NCBI GenBank assembly: GCA_016806645.1
Contig: JACSYO010002129.1
Coordinates: forward strand, 1,340,501-1,404,500
Direction: 5' to 3'
Origin: Ophiodon elongatus
Taxonomy: Eukaryota > Chordata > Actinopteri > Perciformes > Hexagrammidae
DNA length: 64,000 bases
Both the position numbers and the translations under genes were made by a program. This document shows, piece after piece, positions 11,449 through 25,100 of the stretch. The notes beneath the pieces were generated by a model. The model had not been told where the DNA came from, made no database searches, and was given only the letters and a program-made list of their open reading frames with translations. Each line of letters begins with the position of its first letter. Positions within the stretch are counted from its first letter, which is position 1.

Positions 11449-12968
11449 ATGGCGGAGAAAGACGCAGAAATTGGATTCAAAAAGGTAGGACAGGATTTGA
11501 TTGTGTTTATTTTTACTCCGTTTCCGCTGTGGTTAAAAAAAGACGAATATAACCTCTTCTTTGTAGCTGAATTGCATTTATTCGTTTCCATTAAGCATTT
11601 ACGCCGACCCTGTTCAAAGAGTGCATACGTTGTTCCTTAATTGTCTGTCAGGCGATGCAACTTTAGACTTAGCTAAGATATTATTCAGTTAATTGACGAA
11701 ATATGTATGCCGAATGGAAGAGCGTTTCATAATGGTACAAAAAAGAGCTCTGTGTTCACTATTCAGTGTTACACTGGCGATAGGGACGTTCACCCATTAA
11801 ATTAACGTTTTTCCGAAGGCAGTTTGGTATGAGGAAGTCACGTAGGGCAACGCATCACCAAGAGTATCACATGGCATGCGTTACAATGTATCCTATTCTC
11901 CTCATTTACAGGAAACAGTAAGCAAACTCTTGTCAAGTTTCTTCAAGGAGGACAAAACCAGACGTGAGTGGGATAAATATTGTCTCGATATATATCAGTC
12001 ATATTGTTTACTAGGTTGTATATAGGCTTTACTCATTGTATTGTATGTGATGACTGAATAAAAACACTACTACTACTATATAAGTAACATCTCCAAACTG
12101 TTTTAGTTGCTCAACAAACCCCATTCTGTTACAGTAAGCGGTGATGCCACGCTGCTCATGGCAGAGTTGCTCAAGATATTTGTCCAAGGTAAGAAGTCGT
12201 CATTTGTGGACAGTTGCACACAGATTGTTTCATGACGAAAGCCTGAACGTGTCATCTCATTTCCAGAGGCTGCTGTGAGATCACAGAAACAAGCCGAGTC
12301 CGAGGACTGCGACCAAGTAGACATCGAGCACTTTGAAAAGATTCTGCCTCAGCTGGTGAGTATAGAGCAAAGTTCATGGGCTTTTTGATTTGTCATTCAA
12401 GAGCCATCACTTGAGACCACAAGGATGCTCTGGTGTCTGGTGTAATCTGTATCTGCTGCTCAGACCACACAGGCATTTCACAATATGGTGTTTTTCTTAT
12501 TTGGCTCCTGAATTCTGAATTGTTTCTGTGATGCACTCTCAGCCCGGGTCTTTCAGATTATACTTTTTGATTATCTATGCAACCAACATGCATAACATAC
12601 ATTATTATACCTCCTGCTTTTATTATAGCTGATCCTAAGAATAAGTAAGGGACTTCCATCTGATCACTGACCCTGTGTTTCTTGTATTTTAGTTAATGTT
12701 CTTTATATTGTTAATATTTATATTGTTGACGTGGCTCAGGTATATGAGAGATACAGGTGTAGCTTTAAGTAAATAAGTGAAGTTAAATCCATCTTCCTGA
12801 AATCCCATGCTGGACCGTCTCAAACTGCCAGTAGTTTGTTTGTGAAATAAAATTCTGGTCAAACATAAAGAACGAATTGGATATAAGACATCATCAATGC
12901 ACAAAAAGTTTCCATTATTCATCTCGCTGCCTTTCTTCTCTTTCCCAATGCAGCTGCTGGACTTCTAG
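11449..12968 (+). CDS. cenpx: Centromere protein X (CENP-X/MHF2), complete
   Basis: Five exons (11449-11484, 11912-11963, 12135-12188, 12267-12355, 12954-12968) join in phase to 81 residues, the same length as human CENP-X. The product runs from MAEKDAEIGFKKETVSKLL through LSGDATLLMAELLKIFVQEA to the invariant C-terminal LPQLLLDF, whose last four residues and stop lie in a 15-nt final exon. It is a small histone-fold protein that pairs with CENP-S (MHF1) in the CENP-T-W-S-X kinetochore complex and with FANCM at branched or stalled DNA. I chose the ATG at 11449 (A at -3, G at +4); an in-frame ATG at 11383 would add 22 residues absent from the family. Adjacent aspscr1 exons on the opposite strand reproduce the human tail-to-tail pair. 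Confidence 0.96.
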
Positions 12969-15320
12969 CACAGCGATGCCACAAGATGGAGCCAGAGTGT
13001 TGCCTGCGTGTTCCTGCTCAATCCCAACATGTTTATTTTTTTCTGTATAATTGCATTTTCTTTATCACTAAAATCTGAGATGACATTCAAATTCTCGCCC
13101 TGTATGTATTCGAGTTGTGTGATTTTAAGTAGAAAGCAGCGGTGCTGTCCGCACGTCTCCACGCCTCCACGCCACCACCAATAAGGCCCACCTGTGCTCC
13201 TCTGTGCAACAACAGGTGCTTCCAGCATGCATAGTGCCCTTCATCAAAGCCTCCTGGAGCAGTTGGAAGCAATTAGAGTAATAAGGGGAGCAGCTAGTCC
13301 CTTAGATGATGACAAGTGCCAGGAAAAAAGGAGTACCCCCTCCGGCCACTTTGAAGTTCCCTTTTGCTGTCCTGCGATGTTTAGTTAGAGGTGGGGGGAA
13401 GGGCAAAGGGGACCTCTGGCACAGGGGGAAAGTTGAATGGGAGTGTGCGTGCACGAACGTGTGCATGTGTTAGCCAAACATGGCCAGAGACCACACGCAT
13501 AGATATTCTGTTTGAAAGGAAACATAACAAAACACATTGGAACACGGTCCAAGAAGAGCAGGGTGTAATTCTGAAGGTAAATAAACAAAAGAGGCGAGTA
13601 GTCAAGGTGCTTTCTCTCCTCTCACCACAGCAGAGGGGGAAGTTGGGCCTACAAGGGAGAGGGTAATGTGGGGTTTTCTAACCCGAGTGCCTCAGATGGT
13701 TTTCCACCAGCGGTGTATTTGACCAACATGTCTTCAATATGAGTCAGCATAGCTGTATAACACCTCACACTATTTATTTGTGTGGCTTGTGAGTGACTCA
13801 CTACGCTTACAAATGCTGCTCACATACAGCTGGAAGCAACTTGGGCTAAATTCAAGCGTCCAGGCTCACATAGGTGCTCAAGGACACAGCACCTGGAATT
13901 TGACCCGGCACCCTTTTTAGTAGGGCCCAGACTGGATTTGTGTTTCACAGGAGAAACTTCCACAGCAGGCCTTCGGGAGATGGTGTGTTTGGTTGAGAGG
14001 AGTTTATTTTAATGATGCCATGAGGACCAGTTTAATAATTACAGTTGTTCACAGCAACAAGTGCGGCCCTCTTGTTTTTAGTAGTGATAGTACAGTGCAG
14101 AACTACTGCTTTGACGCCTATACTCACTACTACTACTACTACTCACATGAAATAATTTTATTAACAGATGTGATGGCAAATAATCTTGCTGAAATTGTAA
14201 TTTATTCATCCTTACTTATTAACAATGTAAAAAACAAATATACAAAGGTGTATTATATGTATATAGGTTTTCTGGGGATTTATTAGCGATTAATTGGATC
14301 TCCAGCTGTCAATCCTTGCAGAAGAAATAAAAACAATTACTTTGTTGGATCTCCCATCTTTCTCTTCTTTTCCACACTCTGAGTCATTGGAAGGTCTCTG
14401 TCCTGGTGAAGTAGTGCACTACTGTACAACTTTTCTCCTCATGCATCTTAGTGGAACAAATTACATCTGAAGGCAGTATTATTAAACATGCGAAAGCAGT
14501 TAGGACAAGAATGGGGAGGGGCGTTGAAGAGAGTAATGAGTTAAAGCTTTTCTTGATCATACATTAAAGGCAGGGAGTGTCGACAGCCAGTCCAGACGCT
14601 TTGGAGAAGCTCTGGAGTGAGAAGCTTTTCCCAGGAGAAACAGACTGATCGGTCTCCAGCCTTTTGGCTGGTCTTTGGACAGCGCTGCACAAGGCCCTCA
14701 TCACTTGAAGATATCTGCTTGATTGTAGCCATCAACATCCATACAGATTTTTTTAGATGCACTAGGAACTGTCAGGAGGATTCTTTATGATAAAATGTCC
14801 TTTATGATAACATAAAACTAAAGGCATGTATGAATTCTGGGATTACCTGTCCTCTGTAGGTTTACTAACCAAAGTCTGATAAGGCTGTGTGGTAACTGTA
14901 ATGCTGGTTGAGTGTGACGATTGTCAGTGGTGGAGTTGCCTGCATCGGTCTCCAGAGTCCCTGTGAAGGTCTGTTAGGAATATGTCAGATTTCACTCATT
15001 AATTCCCGACTCACTAGTCTGTGGTTGTTTTTTCCTGTTAGAATGACACAGCTTCTTGCGTCTTTCCAAATTTCTGTCTTCTCAAAGCTCCTTTCTTCTC
15101 GGGCCCAAACTAGAGTCCCGTCTAGGACAAGTGATCATAATACATCCATCTCCCTGGCTGTTGGATTTTCTGAGATGGCAGTAACAACATGCAAGCAGGC
15201 AAAATCTGAAGTGTATGAGCTACATCAACGTTTGTGGGTAAAACATGTACTGTCCCATATACATCATTGTCATTAGTAATGCTACTACTAAGTCCTTGCT
15301 CTTTTTATGTGACAGACCTT
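12969..15320. other. Convergent 3' ends of cenpx (+) and aspscr1 (-)
   Basis: The two stop codons are about 2.35 kb apart and face each other, so this spacer should hold both 3'UTRs. On the plus strand no AATAAA lies close to the cenpx stop; the nearest is at 13580-13585. On the minus strand AATAAA (TTTATT on plus) occurs at 14201-14206, a candidate for aspscr1. A short TAC microsatellite lies near 14127-14142. Nothing else is recognised. Confidence 0.45.
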
Positions 15321-18300
15321 TTACTTTCTTGAATCTGGTTTAAACATTCGGTTGATGGTATGACGTCTGGGAAAGACAAACAATGCAAGTAAATATATAA
15401 TTCTTGCAAAGACCGGAGATGACAGGAAATCTCAACTGACAAAAAGCTGCAGGTGTCATCTGCCATTAGTGCCATTTTTCAATTACATTTGAAAACATTT
15501 CAATTACTTATGTTTGTGAGTTCTTATGTAATAAATATGTGATGGCATGCATCTGCTCTAAGCTGTTTGTGTGCATGTATGTGCTTGCATGCATGTTGTG
15601 CTTGATCTGGGGCTGTGATGCATTAGTGCCGAGGAGACAAGAGGCCCTTGTGGCCCCCTTATGGGCATGGGGCTGTCTAACCATGGAGGAATGCTGCAGG
15701 GGACACAGAGCGAGTGCATTCCTCTTAGATGCTCCACACGCAACTAACGCACACATGAAAAGTTACAAACATTTACATCTCCGTCAAAAAACCCCACAAA
15801 CAAAACATTGCGGCCGTTTGGTACGCACATGCGTCTCACAGGAAGTTTGTGTGTTTTGAGAGAATTCAAATACAGAGGCAGCATCTCTGTTGACTGTATA
15901 TACTGCTGTGACGTGTGGGTTTCCTGGAGGCCCCGGGCCTCTCTGAGGGGCCTGGGGTCCTGAGCTAAGCTTTGTTAAGGAGCCACGGGGCCCACGCCGG
16001 GGATGATTAGAACATACCTGGGAGTTTGAGCCACTTGGGTGCTCTGCTGGGATCACTCCTAACTGAATGTGGCGCTTGGCTGTTAGTCTTAGGTTGGAGA
16101 TGGTCTGCTGCTGTGCTCTGTGTATCGGCATGGGCTTTGGTAGCCGCAGGGGGCGGAAAGGATTCTTCCGGAACCATTGAGGTGGATGATAAGGTCAAAG
16201 ACCTTCGCATGCTGCTGAAGAGGGAAAAGGGAGCAAGAGAGATGTACAATTAGGCCTGCAGCTGGGTTATTTCTGGAGCCCTGTACAACTACCTTAACTA
16301 CATTACCTTGCTCTTCCATCCCAAGTCCCCTCTACTCTCTGTCTCCACCTCCATCCTCTGTGTAGTGGCCTACATGGTCAGGGCGTAGGCAATAACAACA
16401 GAGTAATCCTCTTACATAACACTGCACAAACCCAACGAAACAAGTCCATTCAATTATTTTTGGGAGCGTCTAAAAATAAAGAAGCAATTTGGTTTCGGTG
16501 ACGTCAAAAGCGCCGTGTGTGTGTGTGTGTGGGGAGGAGGTGGACCTCAAATAAGCTGCCGAGACCCGACTGGACCGGAGGTCAGCAAAGCACTCTATTT
16601 TTAGGTCCCATCAAAAGCAGTGGTATAAAATTAGTCCAGCTCTGACCCCTGCAAGATCTTTCAGTCACGCTTAGAGAGGCTGTGAACTTGAAGGTCACGC
16701 ACTCAGAATGATGAAAGGGCCGATGTTTGATGATATTTAAAAAGGAGCAAGTAATGACCGAAATGGTGGCAGGTGGCACAGTGTGAGGTTGGCATTTGTT
16801 AGACTTGTTAAAGGACTTAATCAGAAGACACGTGAAGCCCTCTGCAATGGGCTCATATTAACTGCAATAACACCGTACATATTGTTTGGACAACAGTGCT
16901 GAACGGGGCAAACTGTTGCTTGACTTTGATGTAAAGTTTGGGCCATGTGTGACCATCAGTTAGAGTTTTTAGCATCAGCACAGCTTTGCATCAGATTGTC
17001 TCTTTCGGTGCATGTAGATAAAACAAATCTCAAGCCTGAAGGAGGCTTGTGTAAACAAGAGTTAAAGGTACTGGGTCAAAACAAGTCTGGCTTCCAAATT
17101 CCCTCCACAAGTCCAGGGGCCAGTATGTTGACTGTCTGTCCTCACAGTGGTCGGGGGCACCGGAACTCTAAATTAGCCCTGGTGAGTCAACGGGACAGCT
17201 TTCATGTAGACAAGGGATCATGTCAGATTGCAGGAGAGGTCAGGATGTTAGGGTCAGAGGTCAGGATGCAGTGTTGGTCCTTGTCTTTAACAGCTTCCTG
17301 TCTGCTGTGTTGTGCAAACCTGAACGGTAATCCCTTGTGATACAGGTTCAAAGCAAAAGGATTGTCTCACCCTTTGGTACAGGTATGGGTCTCATCACGC
17401 CACTTGTACTTGGTCGGTCCACCACTTTGATCCAGGACGAAATATCTCACCAACTAACGGATGGATTGACATGACATTTGATGGAGTGGATGACGCCAAC
17501 CCTATTTGGTGATCCCCCGATGATTTTCCCCCTAGTGCCCTTGCAAGGTTGACAACTGTGGTTTTGAGTTAGCTGTCACAAAAACTATTGGATGGATTGC
17601 CAAGAAATCTGGGATAAACTTTCATGTTGGGATGAATTTTTGAACTTTCAGTGATCTCTTCCTTTTTCATCTCACACTATCACCAGTTAAAAAACATGTC
17701 CAATACTTTGGTTTATGACTAAAAACCTGCAAAACTAATGACAATCCCATCAGCCTCAGCTGTAGATATTAGCTAATTGCTAATTAGCATGCTAACATAC
17801 TAATCTCAGATGTTGAGCATCGCTGTAGACTCCCCTAAACCTGATCGAGTGGATTTGATAATGTAATACAGGAGGATAGTAAACATGATTGATCAAATCA
17901 GGTAGTGTTTCTGGCCCTCTAATCTAAATCTAAAATCTTCTTGAAATCCGTAAGATCTGTAGCAGTTCACTATCACAACATATTGGCAGCGGTTTCTTCA
18001 AACAAATCCTGAACCACAACCTTTCAGATTTCAAGGTCTGCCCGTAATAATTTATTTGATCTTTGAGATGAATGTTTCATTTCAAAATATAAAACAAGTT
18101 GCTCCAATGCTCCTGCTTACCCTCAGACTTTGAAGGTGCACCTGTTTCTGCACATGTATCGCTGGAGGAAAGGTGAAACTTCAGGGTCAATAAGAGACAC
18201 AGCAGGGTGCTCCGCTGCAAGGTGTCTCTATTTCTGGAAGAGCCAATTCAGGCTCTTTTCGTTTCTCTGGCATGAAAACAGGGCGACCAGTGGAGGTGAT

Positions 18301-20824
18301 TTACCAGCTTGTCTTGACATCAAACTGGAAATAAACCAGAGCTGCTGGAAACACACTGGCCTGGAGGAGCAAGAAGGGGACAGAGTTAATGCAGTTTCAC
18401 ATCACACAAGTGGAGCTCGGATGATGTATGGTTACTGCTGTAGGGGACAGTTGGCTCCGAAATACGTCTGCAAATCACATGGTTTACCATTGAATTTCTA
18501 ATAATCAAATACAGAAGAAGAGGGTGCCAACACAAGATGATCTCTGACCTTTGAAGACAGTACATTGCACAAACTCTCCCTTAAATGCTCTACCTTCATC
18601 CGACAGAAAGGAGAGAGCAATACTTGTTTCCAGACATAAAATGTAACCCCCTCTCCAAAAACAGCAAAGGAGCAGATCCACTCACAATGAGCTGTAATTT
18701 AAAAAACGCCTTTCCTAGAAAAACAACAATAAATTTGCAGGGGCTTCAAAGGACCCGCTGGCGCTCTTACTTTTCTGTACATAAAACAAAGCACTGGTAT
18801 TTTCTTTAACCACTCAATCGCTCACCCTGCCATGAAACACACTGAGACAGAGACTGAGAGAGAGATGTAGCAGGCAAAGAAAAGAGAGATGCTCCTTTGA
18901 CTTAATGTGCGGAGGCTTTTATGGTGTCTGACTAAAGGACTGTTGGCTAAACAGTTAATCTCCTTTCTCTTCACCGTTTCTCTTTTTTTTCTTTGACTTG
19001 CACTCTATCGAAAGGTTTTCAGTCAGCCTTAATATGGTGATATTATCCAACTAAAGAGCAAAGTTTTCAACCGAGCTCCATGTTTCTCAGCGTGGTCTAA
19101 ATCACTCTTTTTAGGGCGCAAAATTTCAGCAGGGTAGGTGCCTAATTTGGGCTGAAAACTCGTTTTCTGTGGTATATAACAGCATCAGAATGACCATCTA
19201 CTGCTACCAGATATATCACAGTGGTGCAGTAGGATGTTGCATTGATACACTACACTGGCTGAGGAGCTTCATCAGTGGGAGGGCAATATCCTGCATCCTG
19301 ATTCTGTCAAGAGGCAAAGCCGTGACATGTCTGAGCGCCCAAAGAGAAAAGGCCAGGTGTCCCCTGGTTCCTCTTCCATTTCCTCCCATCCAGCACTGAT
19401 CCTGCTAACTAATAGCACCAGGGAGCTGCCACCCCTGGCACCGAAACCAGGATCACTGAGCTGTGGAGCTGCGAGGGAGTGAGGACTTAGTTGACTTTCA
19501 ATTGCTGCCTGACCGAAGAACTCAGATATACATTTACAAAGAACAAAACAAGCAATTTAGTGTGGCATTCCAGTGTATGAGGTGTCCCAGATTATATCAT
19601 CCCTGTATAGACCAAACCACAGAACTACACCGTATAATCCACTGTCCCTCCCGTTTGGCACCTGAATAAAAACTGAACTGAAATGCATAGCAGCGGCAGG
19701 AGTGACAATTCTACTGAAATGTGCTTTCGATTAAGGTCTCTAAAGTGAGCTGCTGGTTTCTATTTTCTCGTCTGGATGAAGACCTTTCCAAAAGAAAAAA
19801 AACATCCAACAGAGACATGGTTCAGAGTGATGATATGAAATGTATTAACTACAAAAGAAACGATCCCCTGAGCACAAACTGATAGAAAGATATGCCTTTA
19901 CTCAATCATCTGTGGAACTCACGTTTGTCCAAAAACACTAGGGCTGCTAGTTATTATTGATTAATGTTTTGATAATTTTTTTAATTAAGAAAATTAATTA
20001 TTTAGTCACCACAACTGCAGAGAAGCACATCACATATTGACCCGACCCATCAAAAAATATTTTTAACTCTGTGACTCAAAACCAGAATGTATACAAATGA
20101 ACATATACCACATATAAATTCATTCTCAGATAATTTTGTTATTTCTAATTATTAGCAATATTCAAAGTATGTATTGTCTGTTAAAACTGCTCTTGTGAGG
20201 AAAGAATGAATCAAATACAAATTCCCTGTCAAATAGAGGTGTTTCAGGCCCAGTAGCTGATACATTTCCATCCCACTGAGGTCATGGGAAAAGTTTACAC
20301 ACGGCCTATTTTATGAATGGGTATCCCAGGGTGTGGAGCTGCTGACCCAGGTGGAGAAAGCACAGAAAGGACAGAACGTAACATGCACTGTGCTTTTGAG
20401 GTTATGAAACCTTGTATTTGCTGACCGCGGCCATATCTCCTTCCTTCATCTTTCTTTGTTGAAGAAATATTGTCACAATATGAAAGGGAAGGTTAGATGC
20501 TCAGCAACAATGTAAAAACACCAGCCATCAGAGCCATTTTATTCTTCATTACATCTAAGACGCTGGGAGGGGAAGCAGAGCTTGTTCATCCACAGCTGAG
20601 TAAACTACTTAAGTCTCTTATATGGCTGCAGACATGATTTTTGAAATGCAAAAACCTCAAAATGTGGTAATGATAGAGATAGACAAACATAGCCATGTTC
20701 GATTGGCAGACTTACTTTTGTTATTCCACTGTCTGTTTGAAGTCTTGAGAGACTGAGTGAAATCTTTGCGAACTCACTTCAGTTTCTGCACTTTCTCTGA
20801 ATCAAAAACTGGCGATAAAATCTG
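15321..20824 (-). CDS. aspscr1: ASPSCR1/TUG C-terminal exons, partial gene on minus strand
   Basis: Four small exons read leftwards in matching phases: 20824-20778 (QILSPVFDSEKVQKL), 18161-18121 (DTCAETGAPSKSE), 16062-16018 (RSDPSRAPKWLKLP) and 15334-15321 (DSRK and stop). Human ASPSCR1 ends PKWLKLPASKR, so the last two exons are a close match in sequence, strand and place: in human ASPSCR1 lies between CENPX and NOTUM on the opposite strand. Splice sites seen: donors GTGAGT (20777), GTAAGC (18120) and GTATGT (16017), and acceptors with fair pyrimidine tracts. The product tethers GLUT4 vesicles, is cleaved on insulin stimulation, and binds p97/VCP through a UBX domain. The two right-hand exons rest on phase and splice fit, not on similarity. 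I could not find exons for the ubiquitin-like and UBX domains. Confidence 0.68.
17425..17830 (-). mobile_element. Dispersed teleost repeat (family A), inverted copy
   Basis: On the minus strand this carries the same TTAGCATGCTAATTAGC and GCTGAGGCTGATGGGAT blocks followed by GTCATTAGTTTTGCAGG as the copy in tmc6 intron 17, then sections of the ATCCATCCAATAGTTTTTG type. It lies in an aspscr1 intron and is degenerate and non-coding. Confidence 0.75.
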
Positions 20825-21639
20825 CTGGACAGGATTCACAGAGGAGTGCGCTTTGACAGCACACTATGCGACTACCAAATACATCACAGGCAGCCAGTGC
20901 CTTGTCTTTCTTTGAAATCTCTTATTGTCCTCTCAAACCAGCTGTGCTAAACCTGTCCGCAATAAGATAAGTCGCGGGTCTGTTTCCTGTGCTGCCTGTA
21001 AATATGGCCTAATCACTCTACAATGGAGCTGGTGGGACAGATGTTACAGTTGCATCCTTCCACCACGATGAAGTACATATTGATGGTTCACAGACTGTTT
21101 ACACTGTCTTCATTCATCTGTGCTATGACTATTCCTAATTGGATCCATTTGCCAACACGGGACTGGTGGTTTACATAGCAGAGCCCCTCCAGCATGTGGA
21201 GCCCATGCTCCTTACCCTCTGCTTGTTTCGTGACTGCACACAAGCAAATAAATAGAAAGTGAAGATGTATGTCCACAAGTAATCCGAGGGGAGCGGGCCC
21301 GCCGGGTTCAGGATCTAAACAGAATCTGATGACGTTCAGAACGTTATGCTTTGATCTGATAATTATAGAGGAAAACAACCTGGCAAACAAAACTGCTCTG
21401 ATCAGTTTGACTGCATTACCTGGATTTTCCACCTTGCAAACTACTAAAACTGTCCAAGACATAAATGTGGAGGTCCAGCAGGTGAAGCTCTTTGTTCTCG
21501 AGGAGTTTTCAATTAAAGCGTTTATAGGATCACAAACAAGTCTACAAGGATTCCTGAGAACGTCCCTTGACTCAAGACTTTAAAACAGCAATAACCAGCA
21601 GAAAGCAAGTTGTGAACACAACATTGATAAATCATTTAC
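20825..21639. other. Probable aspscr1 intron, no recognised content
   Basis: Contains several isolated splice-like sites on the minus strand (for example GTAAGG next to 21213 and GTAATG next to 21419), but the short segments they would define do not resemble aspscr1. I see no gene. Confidence 0.35.
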
Positions 21640-22110
21640 TTTTACTATCAGTTGATATTGCCAATTAGCAAACAGTTGTTTACTTGCACATCCAGCAGTT
21701 ATGGAGCAGCGTTATCATTTATTTGGAGTCATGTTTCTGGCTAGCAGGTGAAATATAAGTCTAATATTCACTCTTATTTAGTTCTGCTTTTGTTCTCTAC
21801 CAACTCCAGAGAGTAAAAATATCTGGCTCTTTAGCTGCTTAATGCTCAAGCTACTCGTTAACTGTGTCTGTCTAATGTTTGGCGTTGAGCAGGAAGTGTA
21901 CGGTGGGTTTTTAGAGATTTTTCACTGAAAACAGCTTTCTGCTGAGGCTGATACGATAAGATAAGAGCCGTGAGAGTGAACCAAAACAGTAAAACAACAG
22001 CTAAACAGCTAAATATGTAAATATGTAAATATATAAAGCTCCACAAAGTCAAGGGGAGCTGCAGATTTAGGCGATGAATCTATGTGATTTCATCACAGCA
22101 AACAACCCCT
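21640..22110 (+). mobile_element. Dispersed teleost repeat (family B)
   Basis: The sequence from TTTACTTGCACATCCAGCAG through GGTGGGTTTTTAGAGATTTT to CCACAAAGTCAAGGGGAGC resembles a non-coding repeat I recall in many spiny-rayed fish genomes. No protein domain is visible. Assignment is from memory and needs a repeat-library match. Confidence 0.6.
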
Positions 22111-25100
22111 CTTTCGTCATGCTCTTGCTTCATTGTTTTCACATAAAAAAGATTGATTTACAGACACAATGTTACTTTGCATGTTCAAACGCTGAATAAA
22201 AGGTTACACAGAGTGACAGCTTACACAAAGTGTATCTTCCCTCCAATGGCAAAGAAAACTTTCAATTACTGTTTAGCTGTTATGTTTTATCTTACAAAGC
22301 CTTTGTGCTCCTCAAAGGCATTAATACCTGCACCTTGGTGATGCCTTTAATTGCCATTTAGCATTAAGCTGGCTGAACAATAAAGCCCAGGCTGAGGGGA
22401 TGTTGTCAGGTTTAATGAGGCCCTCGGTGAAAGAGGGCTGCTGTGTCGGCTCCACCAAAGGCTGTTGGCTGAATTCACCTCCAGTGGACCAGAGTGGTCC
22501 TGCGGGGATTTGATGGGCTGAGGGAGCACAGACTGTCTCTCCCCCACTGTTGGGGTGTGAGGGGCTACAGTTGCATCAGTAGCCCTCGCTGTGCATGGCT
22601 AGGCGGGCAGAAAGCACAGAGTGGAAGAGGTTATAACCGCAGGGCCACAGAGCAAGGTGCTGCAGGTCACTGAAAACGCCAGGCAGTGCCTGTGATCAGA
22701 AGAAACTTTTACTAGGTGCAACAGCAGCTGGTGGTTGTTCACGTCACCTGACAGCAAAGAGTCAAATATGGTCCTTTTTGCCCCCATTGGTTGGCTTAAA
22801 CACTGAGAACAGACAAAGGCATGAACAAGCATGGCCACAAATAGACATATGGAGACGAGCACAAAGGGGAACAGAGCCAAAAAAGAAACGCAATGACAAC
22901 TGTGAACTCCTGGCCCATTTTTAAGAGGGGTACATGGTTCACAGTCTCACATGGAGTCCTCCGCCTCCGAAACCCATTCCAGTTACTTTGATTCTTTATT
23001 CATCCCGCCACCCCCCCCTCCTGACCCCCCACCACCTCATCCTTAAATCCAGCTGATGGAGGCTCTTTTGTCCACCAGCACCCAGGCAACAACATCAAAG
23101 GGCTGCTGGGTGTAAATGCAGAGTGCCCGAAAAACAAATCAAAACTGAAAAATAAAGAACTCCCAGAGGGGATGGGAGATATTCACAACAGCACCCCAGA
23201 GAGGGAAGGAAAAAAGAGCTGCTATGTACAGGAGGGAATAAAGAAACAGGGAGAAGGGCGAGAAAGAAAGTAGCAGTCAAGACATTCATCATCATTTACT
23301 GAATACACAAAGGTGTGGGTTGGGTCATTCTTGGTTTAATGACAACAATAAACAAATGAAAAAAAAATGACTTTGTGTGAGACCATTATGACACTTTCTT
23401 TGTGCTGGATCATCAAAGCCCATTAGGGGACAGTGAAAGGCCTTCCATTGCCGTTCATGACCACTTCCTCATTCAGTGACAGCTGAATTGCACGCTTGAT
23501 GGATTGTTGTGCGAGACAATGTCATGCTTTTGGACTGAATGCTTTGCTTTGATCTCACTGGATGCCCTTGAAGCTTCAACAACGGCTGATATGTTAACAA
23601 CCGGTCTGGTTATTCTAGTTCTATCCTCCACCTTCTGCCCTGCCAGTCAGAACCACAAGAGGAAGGGGACGGTGGGAAGGGGAGATAAAAGCCTTTTTTA
23701 TCTCTGCCCCCATGTGGGACTCCTGTAGAGTCACGCTTGGCGTGGCGGCATGCCTTGTCTCGTACCCACAAAGTATCCGCCAGTGACACGCTGACTCCGG
23801 AGCCTGGCACCAGGTCTCCAGCCAGCACAGAGCAAACCCTCTATTCAGCAGAATGGAGGAAACACAACTACATCGGGCCCACAGCTTGTAATTAAAAGTC
23901 CTCAGCCTCAAAGAGCACAGCATCTCCATCTTAATGGTAGGCTTCCATCTGAGGCATTGGTTTAATACTTAGTCTTTGTCCCATCAGATAGTGATGTGGA
24001 CAGAGGAGGAAGGGAGACATTAGGACTACAAAGAACACATGTGTCCCATCCAGGATTAGAGGTTCACTCTTCCCTCAGTAGCCTAATTGCTGGATTGGCC
24101 AGATCAAAATCACTTCATTGAGATCAAGGCCACTGTCTTCCTCTTGTCTCACTATTCGCACAATAACTCAACAAAAGCAGCAACGAATGGGGGGGTTGGG
24201 AGGGTGAAAGAGTCCAGAAGTTGCGAAGCGAAGATGAATGTAGTTCATGTTTAGAGAGCATGTTGTGTGATTAAGGAAAGCCCACATCAAACATTGTGGC
24301 TTAAGAAAACCACCGGTTGAAAAACAAGATACTTCTTCTGTGTAGAGCGATGCAGACTGGAGATGCTGTTGTTCAGAAGGCGGACCAGCCCAAACTCACC
24401 CGCCTGTCTGTCTCTTGAGACAAACAGGGACACAAGAGACATCATAGATTTGCACAGGAACTTTGAAGTCCTTATGAGTAAGAGAGCAGGATGAGCTGCA
24501 GACTTTAATTCAGAGAAGAAAAACACAACAGGTTATAAAGATGCAAACATGCAGGGAATTTGAAGGATTACATCTACTATCTCAGAGTTCACTCTTCATC
24601 TTCAATTTACTCTCCATAACCGGAAAACGTTATATCAAATGGGCTACATAAGTTATGTCAGATGTACAACTATGAACTATTGGAGAATGGAGAAGTGGCA
24701 TGTGTCAGCGGGAAACTCTGAATGAAAAGGATGGATAACACCCCTTTTTCCCACAGAGAGAACTTCTCTGGACAGAAGAACAGCAATATTGTGGCCACAT
24801 GTGTGAGCTTGTTTACTTATGCTTGGCTTTTAACTGCAGGAATGTCATGATTTAAACCACAACATAACAGACTAAATTATTAGCATGTTACCACTCTACA
24901 CACTTTTTTCCCTTTGATTGGAACAGGAGAGAGTGTGCATGTGTCGACCAACATCAATGGGCATGCTGGTAGATTAACACACGGACGTCTCAAAACGTCT
25001 CTCTCCAGCTGTCACACACACTCACATGCACACACACACATGCACACACAGGACTCGATCTCTTAGGTAAAGAGATGGAAGGTTTATTTCTAAAACCCTA

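Noticed and set aside
18690..18720. 29-nt minus-strand segment with good acceptor and GTGAGT donor
   Set aside because: Phase could fit but another exon at 20778-20824 joins the next exon with a better frame; no similarity support.
21088..21462. 124-residue minus-strand open frame considered as an aspscr1 exon
   Set aside because: It contains splice-like sites but no aspscr1 motif, and the segments they define are tiny or unlike the family.
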